Assembly: GCA_964540965.1 (NCBI GenBank)
Contig: CAZIOT010000009.1
Span: 62,001 to 126,000 of the forward strand
DNA: 64,000 nucleotides
DNA from: JADYZU01 sp964540965
GTDB lineage: Bacteria; Pseudomonadota; Alphaproteobacteria; Rhodobacterales; Rhodobacteraceae
Direction: 5' to 3'
Of this stretch, positions 45,524-54,087 are shown piece by piece; the stretch's first letter is position 1, and each line of letters begins with the position of its first letter. The notes below the pieces were generated by a model. It saw nothing but the letters and a program-made list of their open reading frames with translations. It was not told the DNA's origin and searched no databases. Both the position numbers and the translations under genes were made by a program.

Positions 45524-46306
45524 ATGCTTATCGTCCTGTCCCCCGCCAAGAAGCTCGATTTCGGCCCGGCGCCCCTGCCCGCCGACCTGCCCCTGACCGA
45601 ACCCCTGTGGCCGGCCGAGGCGGCGCGGCTGGCGCGGACCATGCGCAACCTGACCTTGCGCGACCTCAAGGGGCTGATGGACCTGTCCGACGACCTGGCC
45701 CGGCTGAACCGCGACCGTTTTCGCGACTGGGCCGACGATCCCGCGCCCGAGGCGGTGCGCCCGGCGGTGATGGCCTTTGCCGGCGATACCTATGTCGGGC
45801 TGGATGCGCGCACCTTCGGCCCCGACGACCTGCGGTTTGCCCAGGACCATCTGCGCATCCTGTCGGGGCTTTACGGCCTCTTGCGCCCGCTCGACACGAT
45901 CCAGCCCTATCGGCTGGAAATGGGCAGCCGGCTGAAGACCCGGCGCGGTGGCAATCTTTACGATTTCTGGGGCGACAACATCGCCCGGCGCCTGAACGCC
46001 GAGGCGGCGGCGCTGGGCAGCGATCTGCTGGTCGCCTGCGCCAGCGAGGAATATTTCCACGCCGCCCGCCGGCCGGCGCTGAATCTGCGGGTGATCCAGC
46101 CGGTCTTCCTTGAGGACCGGGCCGGCAAGCGCAGCATCGTCAGTTTCTACGCCAAGCAGGCGCGCGGGGCGATGGCGCGGTTCATCATCCTGAACCGGCT
46201 GGACGACCCGGCGCATCTGCGCGACTTCGACACCGGCGGCTATGCCTGGGATGCCGAGGCCTCGACCCAAGACCGGCCGGTGTTCGTCCGTCACAACTTG
46301 GCGTGA
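45524..46306 (+). CDS. yaaA: peroxide stress protein YaaA
   Basis: 260 residues, standard length for the UPF0246 family. MLIVLSPAKKLDFGPAPLPA opens the protein as in all members; GDTYVGLDARTFGPDDLRFA, ILSGLYGLLRPLDTIQPYRL and VSFYAKQARGAMARFII follow, the last giving a conserved YxKxARG. In E. coli the protein limits free iron during peroxide stress and binds DNA. It lies 92 bases after recQ, downstream of a stem-loop, and probably has its own promoter. Confidence 0.95.
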   Translation: MLIVLSPAKKLDFGPAPLPADLPLTEPLWPAEAARLARTMRNLTLRDLKGLMDLSDDLARLNRDRFRDWADDPAPEAVRPAVMAFAGDTYVGLDARTFGPDDLRFAQDHLRILSGLYGLLRPLDTIQPYRLEMGSRLKTRRGGNLYDFWGDNIARRLNAEAAALGSDLLVACASEEYFHAARRPALNLRVIQPVFLEDRAGKRSIVSFYAKQARGAMARFIILNRLDDPAHLRDFDTGGYAWDAEASTQDRPVFVRHNLA

Positions 46307-46409
46307 AGTCGGGAAAACCTGTCCTGCTGCGGCAGGTCACGGCATTGCGCCGGCCGGCCTTCCCATGCGACCCTGACGGCATTGACCCCCATCCTGCGGG
46401 AGAATTTTG

Positions 46410-49400
46410 ATGCGCCGCCTGATCCTTGCCGCCCTTGCGGTGCTGCCGCTTGCCGCCCTTGCCGACAACGGCGTGCCCGATGCGCGCGTGGCGATCCAGC
46501 GCGACACCGATTTTCCCGGCGGCGACCTGGGCCAGTATTTCGACACCACGCTCGATGCCTGTCAGGCGACCTGCCTGGCCGACGCGGCCTGTGTGGCCTT
46601 CACCTTCAACGCGCGGTCGAATTCGTGTTTCCCCAAGGGCATTTCGGGTCCGGCGACGCCCTTTGCCGGGGCGATTTCCGGACTGATCCTGCCGACCGAT
46701 CCGACCGTCCTGGCAGCGGCCCCGGCGCGGGTTGCCGATCTGTCGTTCCTGGATCCCGCCGACATCGACCGGGCTGAAACCGTTGCGCGCGAGATCGGCC
46801 GCGACCATTCCTCGGACGGCTATGGCGCGGTCGAACTGCGCCAGGCCTCGCAGCGGGCCGAGGGGCAGGGCGACATGATCGGCGCCTTCCGCTTCATGGG
46901 CGCGGCCATCGCCATGGGCGACAATGCCGGCGACTGGATGGATTACGCCCGGCTGGGCGCCAGTGCCGGCAATGCCTCGTCCGAAGAAATCTCGTTTGCC
47001 CGCAGCCGGGTGATTCCGGCGCTGATTTCGGCCTGGATGCGGACCGGCGATGCCGGGACGCGCACCGAAATCCTTGCCCGGCTTGCCGCGGCGCTGGAAA
47101 ACGAGGGTCGTGGCCGACTGGGCATTGATGCCCTGCGGCTGGCGCAGGACATCCAGCCCCGCCGCGATCTGGAGGAGGTGCTGGACCGGCTGATCGGGCT
47201 TTACGGCTTCCGCGTCGCCGACACCCAGGTTGACAGCGATGCCGAAACCCCGCGGCTTTGCGTCAATTTCAACGAACCGCTGGTCGCCGCCGGGGTGGAT
47301 TACGCGCCATTCGTGCAGATGCCCGATGCGTCCTTTACCGTCGATATCTCGGGTAGCCAGCTGTGCCTTGATGGCGTCGAACATGGCCGGCGCTATGCCG
47401 TCACCCTGCGCGCCGGCCTGCCGGCTGCCAGCGGCGAGACGCTGGTGCGCCCGGTCGCGCTGAACCTATATGTCCGCGACCGCAGCCCGCAGGCGCGCTT
47501 TACCACCCGCGCCTATGTCCTGCCGCGCACCGCCGATGCCGGCATCCCGATCGAGACGGTGAACCTGCCCGAGGTCGATCTGTCGCTGTCGCGCGTGTCC
47601 GACCGCAACATCCTGCGCACGCTGCAGGGCGACATGTTCGGCTGGCCGCTTTACGACTGGAGCTTTGACGACACCATCGGCGAGACGGTCTGGACCGGCA
47701 CCCTGACCGTGCCGCAAGAGATGAACCGCGACGTGCTGACGCGCATCCCGCTGGTCGAGGCGCTGGAGGGCCAGCCCGCCGGGCTCTATGTCCTGTCGGC
47801 CGGCATTCCCGGCGCCGATCCCTATGAGGATCCGCCGGCAAGCCAGTGGTTCGTGCTGTCCGATCTCGGGCTTTCCTCGATGCTGGGCAGCGACGGGCTG
47901 ACGGTCGATGTGCGCAGCCTGACCAGCGCCGCGCCGGTCGCCGGGGCCGAGGTGCAGTTGGTCAACCGCGCCAATGCCGTGCTGGGCACGGCTGTCACGG
48001 ATGCCAGCGGCACCGCGGTCTTCGAAGCCGGCCTGACCCGCGGCATCGGCTCGGCCGAGCCGGCGCTGCTGACGGTGACGGCGGGCGACGACATGACCTT
48101 CCTGTCGCTGAGCGACCCGGCCTTTGACCTGTCCGACCGTGGTGTCGACGGGCGAGAGCCCGCCGGGCCGATGGATGTGTTCCTTGCCACCGACCGCGGC
48201 GCCTATCGCGCGGGCGAGGTGGTGCATCTGACCGCGCTGGTGCGCGACGATCAGGCGCGCGCGCTGCCCGGCGTGCCGCTGACCGCGATCCTGACCCGGC
48301 CCGATGGCGTCGAATATGCCCGCGTCGCCAGCCCGCTTGATGCCGGCGGCGGCCATGTCTTTGCCCTGCCCATCGCGCCCTCGGCCCCGCGCGGTACCTG
48401 GACGATCGAGGTCAAGGCCGATGTCGATGCCCCGGCGCTGGCCACAACCCGCGTTCTGGTCGAGGATTTCCTGCCCGAGCGTGTCGATGTGGACCTGACC
48501 GCCCCCGATACCGTGGCGCTGAACGGCACCCTGCCCGTCGATCTGACCGCGACCTGGCTGTTCGGCCCGCCCGGTGCCGATCTGGCCGTCGAGGGCGAGG
48601 TGATCCTTGCTTCTGCCAGCAGCCTGCCCGGCTGGGACGGTTACGTCTTTGGCCGCGAGGACGAGCCGTTCTCGACCCTGGTCGAGATGCTGGGCGGCGC
48701 CCGCACCGATGCCGAGGGCCGTGCCGTGGTCGATGCCACGCTGCCCTTTGTCGAAACCGCGACCCGGCCGCTGACCGCGACCGCCACGCTGCGCGTCACC
48801 GAAGGGTCGGGCCGGCCGGTGGAACGGCAGGTTTCGGCCACTGTCCTGCCCGATGCGGTGATGATCGGCCTGCGCCCGGCCTTTGACGCGGTGGTGCCCG
48901 AGGGCGGCGAGGCCGCCTTTGACCTGATCGCGCTGGGACCGGACCTGAAACCGCAGCCTCTGGCGGTCGAATGGACCATCAACCGGGTCAGGACCGAATA
49001 TCAGTGGTATTCGCTTTATGGCTACTGGAACTGGGATCCGGTGACGACACGGGAACGGGTCGCCTCGGGGCAGGCGCAGCTTGGCTCGGCGCCGCTGCGC
49101 GTCTCGGCCCCGGTCGGCTGGGGCGAATACGAACTGGTGGTCGAGGCGACGGACGGCAGCTATGCCGCGTCCTCGGCCAGCTTCTGGGCCGGCTGGTGGG
49201 GCGCGTCCGAGGGCGACGACACTCCCGACGTTCTGGAAGCCTCGCTTGACGCCGAAAGCTATGCCGTCGGCGATACGGCCACACTGCGGATCGTGCCGCG
49301 CTTTGCCGGCACGGCGCTGGTCTCGGTCCTGTCGGACCGGGTGATCCACCGCGTCGCGGTCGAGGTGACCGAGGGCGAGAACCTGATCCCCCTTGAAGTG

Positions 49401-51824
49401 ACCGAGGATTGGGGCACCGGCGCCTATGTCACCGCCGCCGTGATCCGGCCGATGGACGAGGCCGCGGGCCGCAACCCGTCGCGGGCGCTGGGGCTGGTCC
49501 ATGCCGCGGTCGATCCGGGCGACCGCCAGCTTTCGGTCATCATCGAAAGCCCGCTGTCGGCGGCCCCGCGCGGCCCCCTGACGGTCGCGGTCGATGTGCA
49601 GGGCGCGCTGCCGGGCGAACCGGCCTGGGTCACCCTCGCGGCCGTCGATGTCGGCATCCTGAACCTGACCGCCTTTGACAGCCCCGACCCTTCGGCCTGG
49701 TATTTCGGCCAGCGGCGGCTGGGCGTGGACCTGCGCGATGTCTATGGGCGGCTGATCGACGGCATGACCGGCGCCATGGGCGATGTGCGCTCGGGCGGCG
49801 ATGCCACGCTGTCCTTGGCCCTGCAATCGCCCCCGCCGACCGAAGAACTGGTCGCCTATTTCGAAGGCCCGGTGCAGGTCGATGCCAATGGCCGTGCCGA
49901 AATCGCCTTCGACCTGCCGTCGTTCAACGGCACCGTGCGGCTGATGGCGGTGGCCTGGTCGGACCGTGGCGTCGGCCAGGCGGAATCCGAGGTGCTGGTG
50001 CGCGATCCGGTGGTCGTCACCGCCTCGGTCCCGCGGTTCATGGCGCCGGGCGATGCCTCGCGCCTGCTCCTGGAACTGACCCATGCCGAAGGGCCGGCGG
50101 GCGAGATGGCGCTGACGGTGGAAAGCGACGGCCTGCGGCTCGACACGCAACTGATCCCCGCCGCGGTGCGGCTGGAGGCGGAAGGGTCCGCCCGGCTGTC
50201 GCTGCCGATCACCGCGCTGAACCCCGGCATCCACCCGATCACCGTGACGCTTACCACGCCGGACGGCCGCGAACTGGTCAAGGTGCTGACGATCCCGGTG
50301 CAACTGAACGACCCCGAGGTCAGCCAGACCCTGCGCCTGACGCTGGCCGCGGGCGAGACCTTTACCTTTGACGATGCCGTCTTTGCCGGCATGGTTCCCG
50401 GCACGGGCGAGGCGACGCTTTCGGTCGGGCCGCTGGCGCGGTTCGATGCGGCGGGGCTGCTGAACATGCTCGACCGCTATCCCTATGGCTGCACCGAACA
50501 GATCACCTCGGCGGCGATGCCGCTTCTCTATTTCGACGATGTGGCGCAGGCGATGGGGCTGGGCAGCGGCGACCAGATCGAACAGCGGATCGCGCAGTCG
50601 ATCACCGCGGTTCTGGCCAACCAGTCGGCCAACGGCGCCTTCGGGCTGTGGGGGCCGTGGTCGGGCGACATGTGGCTTGACGCCTATGTCACCGATTTCC
50701 TGGCCCGCGCCCGTGCCCGCGGCCACGAGGTGCCGGAAACCGCCTGGCGTTCGGCGCTCGACAACCTGACGAACGCCGTCAACTACTATCCCGAGTTCGA
50801 ATCCGGGGGCGAGGACATGGCCTATGCGCTGATGGTCCTTGCGCGCGAGGGCGAGGCGGCGGTGGGCGACCTGCGCTATTACGCCGACGAACGCGCCTTT
50901 GCCTTCACCACGCCGCTTGCCTCGGCACAACTGGGCGCGGCGCTCGCCTTCTATGGCGACCAGCCGCGGGCGGATGCGATGTTCGCGCAGGCGCAGGCGC
51001 AGATCCGGGGCCTGGGCAAGGAACCGGCGCAATCCGTCTGGCGGGTCGATTACGGCACGCAGGCCCGCGACATCGCCGCGGTCCTGACCCTTGCCGTCGA
51101 GGCCGGGTCGACTGCCGTCGACCGTGACCTGCTGTCGGCGCGGCTGGCCGGGCTGGGCACAAGGGTTTCGACGCAAGAGGCGGTCTGGACGCTGATGGCC
51201 GCGAATGCCCTGATCGACGACCTGCGCAGCGCCGGGATCACGCTGGACGGGCAGGTGCCCGACGGGCCGGTGGTGCGCGTCCGCGCCGATGACGCGGCCG
51301 TGGCGCCGGTGCTGGTCGCGAATGGCGGCGACAGTGCCACCGACCTGACGGTCACCACCTTTGGCGTGCCGGAAACCCCGCCGCCCGCGGGCGGGCAGGG
51401 CTATGCGATCCGTCGCGAATACTTCACCATGGATGGCACCGCGACGACGCCCGATCAGGTGCAGGCCGGCACCCGCCTTGTCACGGTGCTGACGGTCGAA
51501 CCCCTGGGCCGGCAAGAGGCGCGGCTGATGGTCGCCGATCCGCTGCCCGCCGGGTTCGAGATCGACAATCCCAACCTGATCCGCGGCGGCGACATATCCG
51601 CCCTGTCCTGGCTTGAGACGGTCGAGCCGAACCACGCCGAATTCCGGCAGGACCGTTTCCTGGCGGCCGTGGATCTGCGCGATCAGGTGCCAGTGCGGCT
51701 GGCCTATGTGGTGCGCGCCGTCAGCCCCGGCACCTTCCATCACCCGGCGGCGAGCGTGGAGGACATGTATCGTCCCCAGATGCGCGCCCATACCGATGCC
51801 GGCACGGTGACGGTCACCGAGTAG
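46410..51824 (+). CDS. alpha-2-macroglobulin-family protease inhibitor with PAN domain
   Basis: 1804 residues. A signal peptide (MRRLILAALAVLPLAALA) without a lipobox cysteine is followed by a PAN/apple-like domain (CQATCLADAACVAFTFN, SCFPKG), several macroglobulin beta domains, the bait region, and the thioester domain with C1361 in DRYPYGCTEQITSAAMPLLY. It should trap attacking proteases in the periplasm by covalent capture. Enterobacterial homologues are inner-membrane lipoproteins; this one seems soluble or surface-released. The stop is one base before the pbpC start, the usual partner. ATG 46410 has GGAG 9 bases upstream. Confidence 0.95.
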   Translation: MRRLILAALAVLPLAALADNGVPDARVAIQRDTDFPGGDLGQYFDTTLDACQATCLADAACVAFTFNARSNSCFPKGISGPATPFAGAISGLILPTDPTVLAAAPARVADLSFLDPADIDRAETVAREIGRDHSSDGYGAVELRQASQRAEGQGDMIGAFRFMGAAIAMGDNAGDWMDYARLGASAGNASSEEISFARSRVIPALISAWMRTGDAGTRTEILARLAAALENEGRGRLGIDALRLAQDIQPRRDLEEVLDRLIGLYGFRVADTQVDSDAETPRLCVNFNEPLVAAGVDYAPFVQMPDASFTVDISGSQLCLDGVEHGRRYAVTLRAGLPAASGETLVRPVALNLYVRDRSPQARFTTRAYVLPRTADAGIPIETVNLPEVDLSLSRVSDRNILRTLQGDMFGWPLYDWSFDDTIGETVWTGTLTVPQEMNRDVLTRIPLVEALEGQPAGLYVLSAGIPGADPYEDPPASQWFVLSDLGLSSMLGSDGLTVDVRSLTSAAPVAGAEVQLVNRANAVLGTAVTDASGTAVFEAGLTRGIGSAEPALLTVTAGDDMTFLSLSDPAFDLSDRGVDGREPAGPMDVFLATDRGAYRAGEVVHLTALVRDDQARALPGVPLTAILTRPDGVEYARVASPLDAGGGHVFALPIAPSAPRGTWTIEVKADVDAPALATTRVLVEDFLPERVDVDLTAPDTVALNGTLPVDLTATWLFGPPGADLAVEGEVILASASSLPGWDGYVFGREDEPFSTLVEMLGGARTDAEGRAVVDATLPFVETATRPLTATATLRVTEGSGRPVERQVSATVLPDAVMIGLRPAFDAVVPEGGEAAFDLIALGPDLKPQPLAVEWTINRVRTEYQWYSLYGYWNWDPVTTRERVASGQAQLGSAPLRVSAPVGWGEYELVVEATDGSYAASSASFWAGWWGASEGDDTPDVLEASLDAESYAVGDTATLRIVPRFAGTALVSVLSDRVIHRVAVEVTEGENLIPLEVTEDWGTGAYVTAAVIRPMDEAAGRNPSRALGLVHAAVDPGDRQLSVIIESPLSAAPRGPLTVAVDVQGALPGEPAWVTLAAVDVGILNLTAFDSPDPSAWYFGQRRLGVDLRDVYGRLIDGMTGAMGDVRSGGDATLSLALQSPPPTEELVAYFEGPVQVDANGRAEIAFDLPSFNGTVRLMAVAWSDRGVGQAESEVLVRDPVVVTASVPRFMAPGDASRLLLELTHAEGPAGEMALTVESDGLRLDTQLIPAAVRLEAEGSARLSLPITALNPGIHPITVTLTTPDGRELVKVLTIPVQLNDPEVSQTLRLTLAAGETFTFDDAVFAGMVPGTGEATLSVGPLARFDAAGLLNMLDRYPYGCTEQITSAAMPLLYFDDVAQAMGLGSGDQIEQRIAQSITAVLANQSANGAFGLWGPWSGDMWLDAYVTDFLARARARGHEVPETAWRSALDNLTNAVNYYPEFESGGEDMAYALMVLAREGEAAVGDLRYYADERAFAFTTPLASAQLGAALAFYGDQPRADAMFAQAQAQIRGLGKEPAQSVWRVDYGTQARDIAAVLTLAVEAGSTAVDRDLLSARLAGLGTRVSTQEAVWTLMAANALIDDLRSAGITLDGQVPDGPVVRVRADDAAVAPVLVANGGDSATDLTVTTFGVPETPPPAGGQGYAIRREYFTMDGTATTPDQVQAGTRLVTVLTVEPLGRQEARLMVADPLPAGFEIDNPNLIRGGDISALSWLETVEPNHAEFRQDRFLAAVDLRDQVPVRLAYVVRAVSPGTFHHPAASVEDMYRPQMRAHTDAGTVTVTE

Positions 51825-51825
51825 G

Positions 51826-53853
51826 ATGCGCGCCCGCTGGCTGATCCTTGCCGCCGTGCTGATGTTCAGCGCGGCGGCGGCGCGCGATGCGTTCGACCGC
51901 TGGATCGACGCCACCGTGCTGCCGGTGCTGGTCGCCGAGCAATCGGTCGAGGTGCTGGACCGTAACGGCGCGCTTTTGCGCGCCTATACGGTCGCGGACG
52001 GGCGCTGGCGGATGGCGGTCACGCTGGATGCGGTCGACGCGGCTTACGTCCAGATGCTGGTCCGCTATGAAGACGGGCGCTTCTACGACCATGCCGGCGT
52101 CGATCCCTGGGCCATGGCCCGCGCGCTGTGGCAGGCGGCGACCAACGGGCGCGTGGTGTCGGGTGGATCGACCCTGACCATGCAGGTCGCCCGGCTGATC
52201 GAGGATTCGGGCACCGGTGCCTGGGATGGCAAGCTGCGCCAGATCCGCGTGGCGCTGGCGCTCGAGCGGCGGTTTTCCAAGGACGAGATCCTGACGATCT
52301 ACCTGAACCGCGCCCCCTTTGGCGGCAATATCGAAGGGGTGCGCGCCGCCGCCTATGCCTGGTTCGGCAAGCCGCCGGCGCGGCTGACCCCGGCCGAGGC
52401 GGCGCTTCTGGTCGCGCTGCCGCAGGCCCCCGAAAGCCGGCGGCCCGACCGCCACCCCGACGCCGCCCGCGCCGCCCGCGACCGCGTGCTGGCGCGGATG
52501 GCCCGCGACGGCATCCTGACGGCCGAGGAGGCGGCAGCCGCCCTGACCGAACGCTCGCCCGACCGCCGGCGGGAATTTCCCCTGCTCGCCCCGCATCTGG
52601 CCGACCGGCTGCGGTCTGAAAATCCGCTTCTGGCGCTGCACCTGACCACGCTTGACGCGAACCTTCAGGCGCGGGTCGAGGATCTGGCGCGGGCGGCGGT
52701 GGCCGGTGAGGCCGACCGCCTGCAGGTCGCGATCATGGTCGCCGATCACCGCAGCGGCGAAATCCTCGCCACGGTCGGATCGTCGTCCTATCAGGCCGAT
52801 GCGCGACAGGGCTTTGTCGACATGACCACCGCCCTGCGTTCGCCCGGATCGACGCTCAAGCCGGTGATCTACGGGCTGGCCTTCGACCGCGGCCTTGCGC
52901 ATCCCGAAACGCTGATCGCCGACCGGCCGGTCGATTTCGACGGCTACCGGCCGCAGAATTTCGACGGGGTGTTCCGCGGCGAACTGCGGGTGCGGCAGGC
53001 GCTGCAATGGTCGCTCAACATTCCGGCGGTCAGCCTGCTGGACGCGATGGGGCCGCAGCACCTGATGGCGGCGCTGCGGCGGGCGGGGACAGATCCGGTG
53101 ATCCCCGGCGGCGGCGCGCCGGGGCTGGCCGTCGGCCTTGGCGGTCTGGGGATGAGCCTGTCCGACCTGATGCGGGTCTATGCCGCGCTGGGCAACGGCG
53201 GGGAGGCGGTGGATCTGCGGGTGACGCCCGATCCGACGCCCGGTTTCCTGCCGCGCCGGGTGCTGGCCGAAACCGCCGCCTGGCAGGTCGCCGACATCTT
53301 GCGCGACGTGCCGCGCCCCGCCGGGGTGGTGCAGGACGGCATCGCGTGGAAAACCGGCACCTCTTACGGTCACCGTGATGCCTGGGCGCTGGGGTTCGAC
53401 GGGCGTTACGTCGTCGGCGTCTGGATGGGGCGGGCCGACGGCACGCCGGTGCCCGGCGCCTTTGGCGGCGACCTGGCCGCGCCGGTGATGTTTTCGGCCT
53501 TTGCCCGCACGGCTGGACAGGTGACGCCTCTGCCGCCGCCGCCGCCCGCCACGCTGATCGTCGCCGGCGACCGGCTGCCCCTGCCGTTGCAACGGTTCCG
53601 CCCGCCGGGGGCCGCGCCCGAAGGCGGCCCGGAAATCGCCTTTCCCCCCGACGGCGCCGTGGTCGAGGGCACCACCATCGTCGCCCGCGTGACCGAAGGC
53701 GCCCCGCCCTTCACCTGGCTTGCCAACGGCCTGCCGGTGCTGACCACCCGCGACCGCGAGGTGCCCTTGCCCGACCTTGGCCGCGGCTTTTCCGCGTTGG
53801 TGGTGATCGACGCCAACGGCCAAAGCGCGCGGGCGCAGGTGGAACTGAAGTAA
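51826..53853 (+). CDS. pbpC: penicillin-binding protein 1C
   Basis: 675 residues. An N-terminal membrane helix (ARWLILAAVLMFSAAAA), then the GT51 glycosyltransferase with RYEDGRFYDHAGVDPWA, GGSTLTMQVARLIE and YLNRAPFGGNIEGVRA, then a transpeptidase with SxxK in SPGSTLKPVIYG, SLN and KTGTSYGHRDAW, and a C-terminal BiPBP_C domain (PEIAFPPDGAVVEGTTIV). It polymerises and crosslinks peptidoglycan and is thought to repair the wall after protease-linked attack. Co-transcribed with the alpha-2-macroglobulin gene (TAGG ATG). Confidence 0.95.
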   Translation: MRARWLILAAVLMFSAAAARDAFDRWIDATVLPVLVAEQSVEVLDRNGALLRAYTVADGRWRMAVTLDAVDAAYVQMLVRYEDGRFYDHAGVDPWAMARALWQAATNGRVVSGGSTLTMQVARLIEDSGTGAWDGKLRQIRVALALERRFSKDEILTIYLNRAPFGGNIEGVRAAAYAWFGKPPARLTPAEAALLVALPQAPESRRPDRHPDAARAARDRVLARMARDGILTAEEAAAALTERSPDRRREFPLLAPHLADRLRSENPLLALHLTTLDANLQARVEDLARAAVAGEADRLQVAIMVADHRSGEILATVGSSSYQADARQGFVDMTTALRSPGSTLKPVIYGLAFDRGLAHPETLIADRPVDFDGYRPQNFDGVFRGELRVRQALQWSLNIPAVSLLDAMGPQHLMAALRRAGTDPVIPGGGAPGLAVGLGGLGMSLSDLMRVYAALGNGGEAVDLRVTPDPTPGFLPRRVLAETAAWQVADILRDVPRPAGVVQDGIAWKTGTSYGHRDAWALGFDGRYVVGVWMGRADGTPVPGAFGGDLAAPVMFSAFARTAGQVTPLPPPPPATLIVAGDRLPLPLQRFRPPGAAPEGGPEIAFPPDGAVVEGTTIVARVTEGAPPFTWLANGLPVLTTRDREVPLPDLGRGFSALVVIDANGQSARAQVELK

Positions 53854-53930
53854 GACTATCGCGCGCCTGCGGCGCATTCCTTTTGTCTCGTCGTCGCCTT
53901 CGGCTCCTCCTCGGGGTGCCTCCCGGCGGG

Positions 53931-53994
53931 GGATATTTGGGGACGAAGAATGGGCAAGAGAGTCTTTGCCCTCATTCTTCGTCCATAAATATCC
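53931..53994. repeat. long imperfect palindrome with GGATATTT ends
   Basis: Arms 53931-53959 and 53963-53994 pair over about 29 bases with few mismatches, including GGACGAAGAATG opposite CATTCTTCGTCC and GGATATTT opposite AAATATCC. Further out, CTCGTCGTCGCC (upstream) and AGCGACGAGG (downstream) also pair. It fills the gap between pbpC and rnr and can form a very long stem-loop that should stop transcription. Confidence 0.8.
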
Positions 53995-54019
53995 TCAGGG
54001 GGTGAGGAGCGCAGCGACG

Positions 54020-54040
54020 AGGGGGGCGGAAGGCCCCCCT
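54020..54040 (+). other. short stem-loop upstream of rnr
   Basis: AGGGGGGC (54020-54027) pairs with GCCCCCCT (54033-54040) around a 5-base loop, 47 bases before the rnr start codon. No T-run follows. It continues the structured stretch that begins with the long palindrome. Confidence 0.5.
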
Positions 54041-54087
54041 GCGACATTCGCAATGACGCGCCGCGCCGGCCATGCTAGGTCGGGACC

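Noticed and set aside
47466..51914. Open frame of over 1400 codons opposite the alpha-2-macroglobulin gene
   Set aside because: Antisense shadow of a GC-rich gene; no recognisable motif and no ribosome site, whereas the plus-strand gene has signal peptide and thioester.
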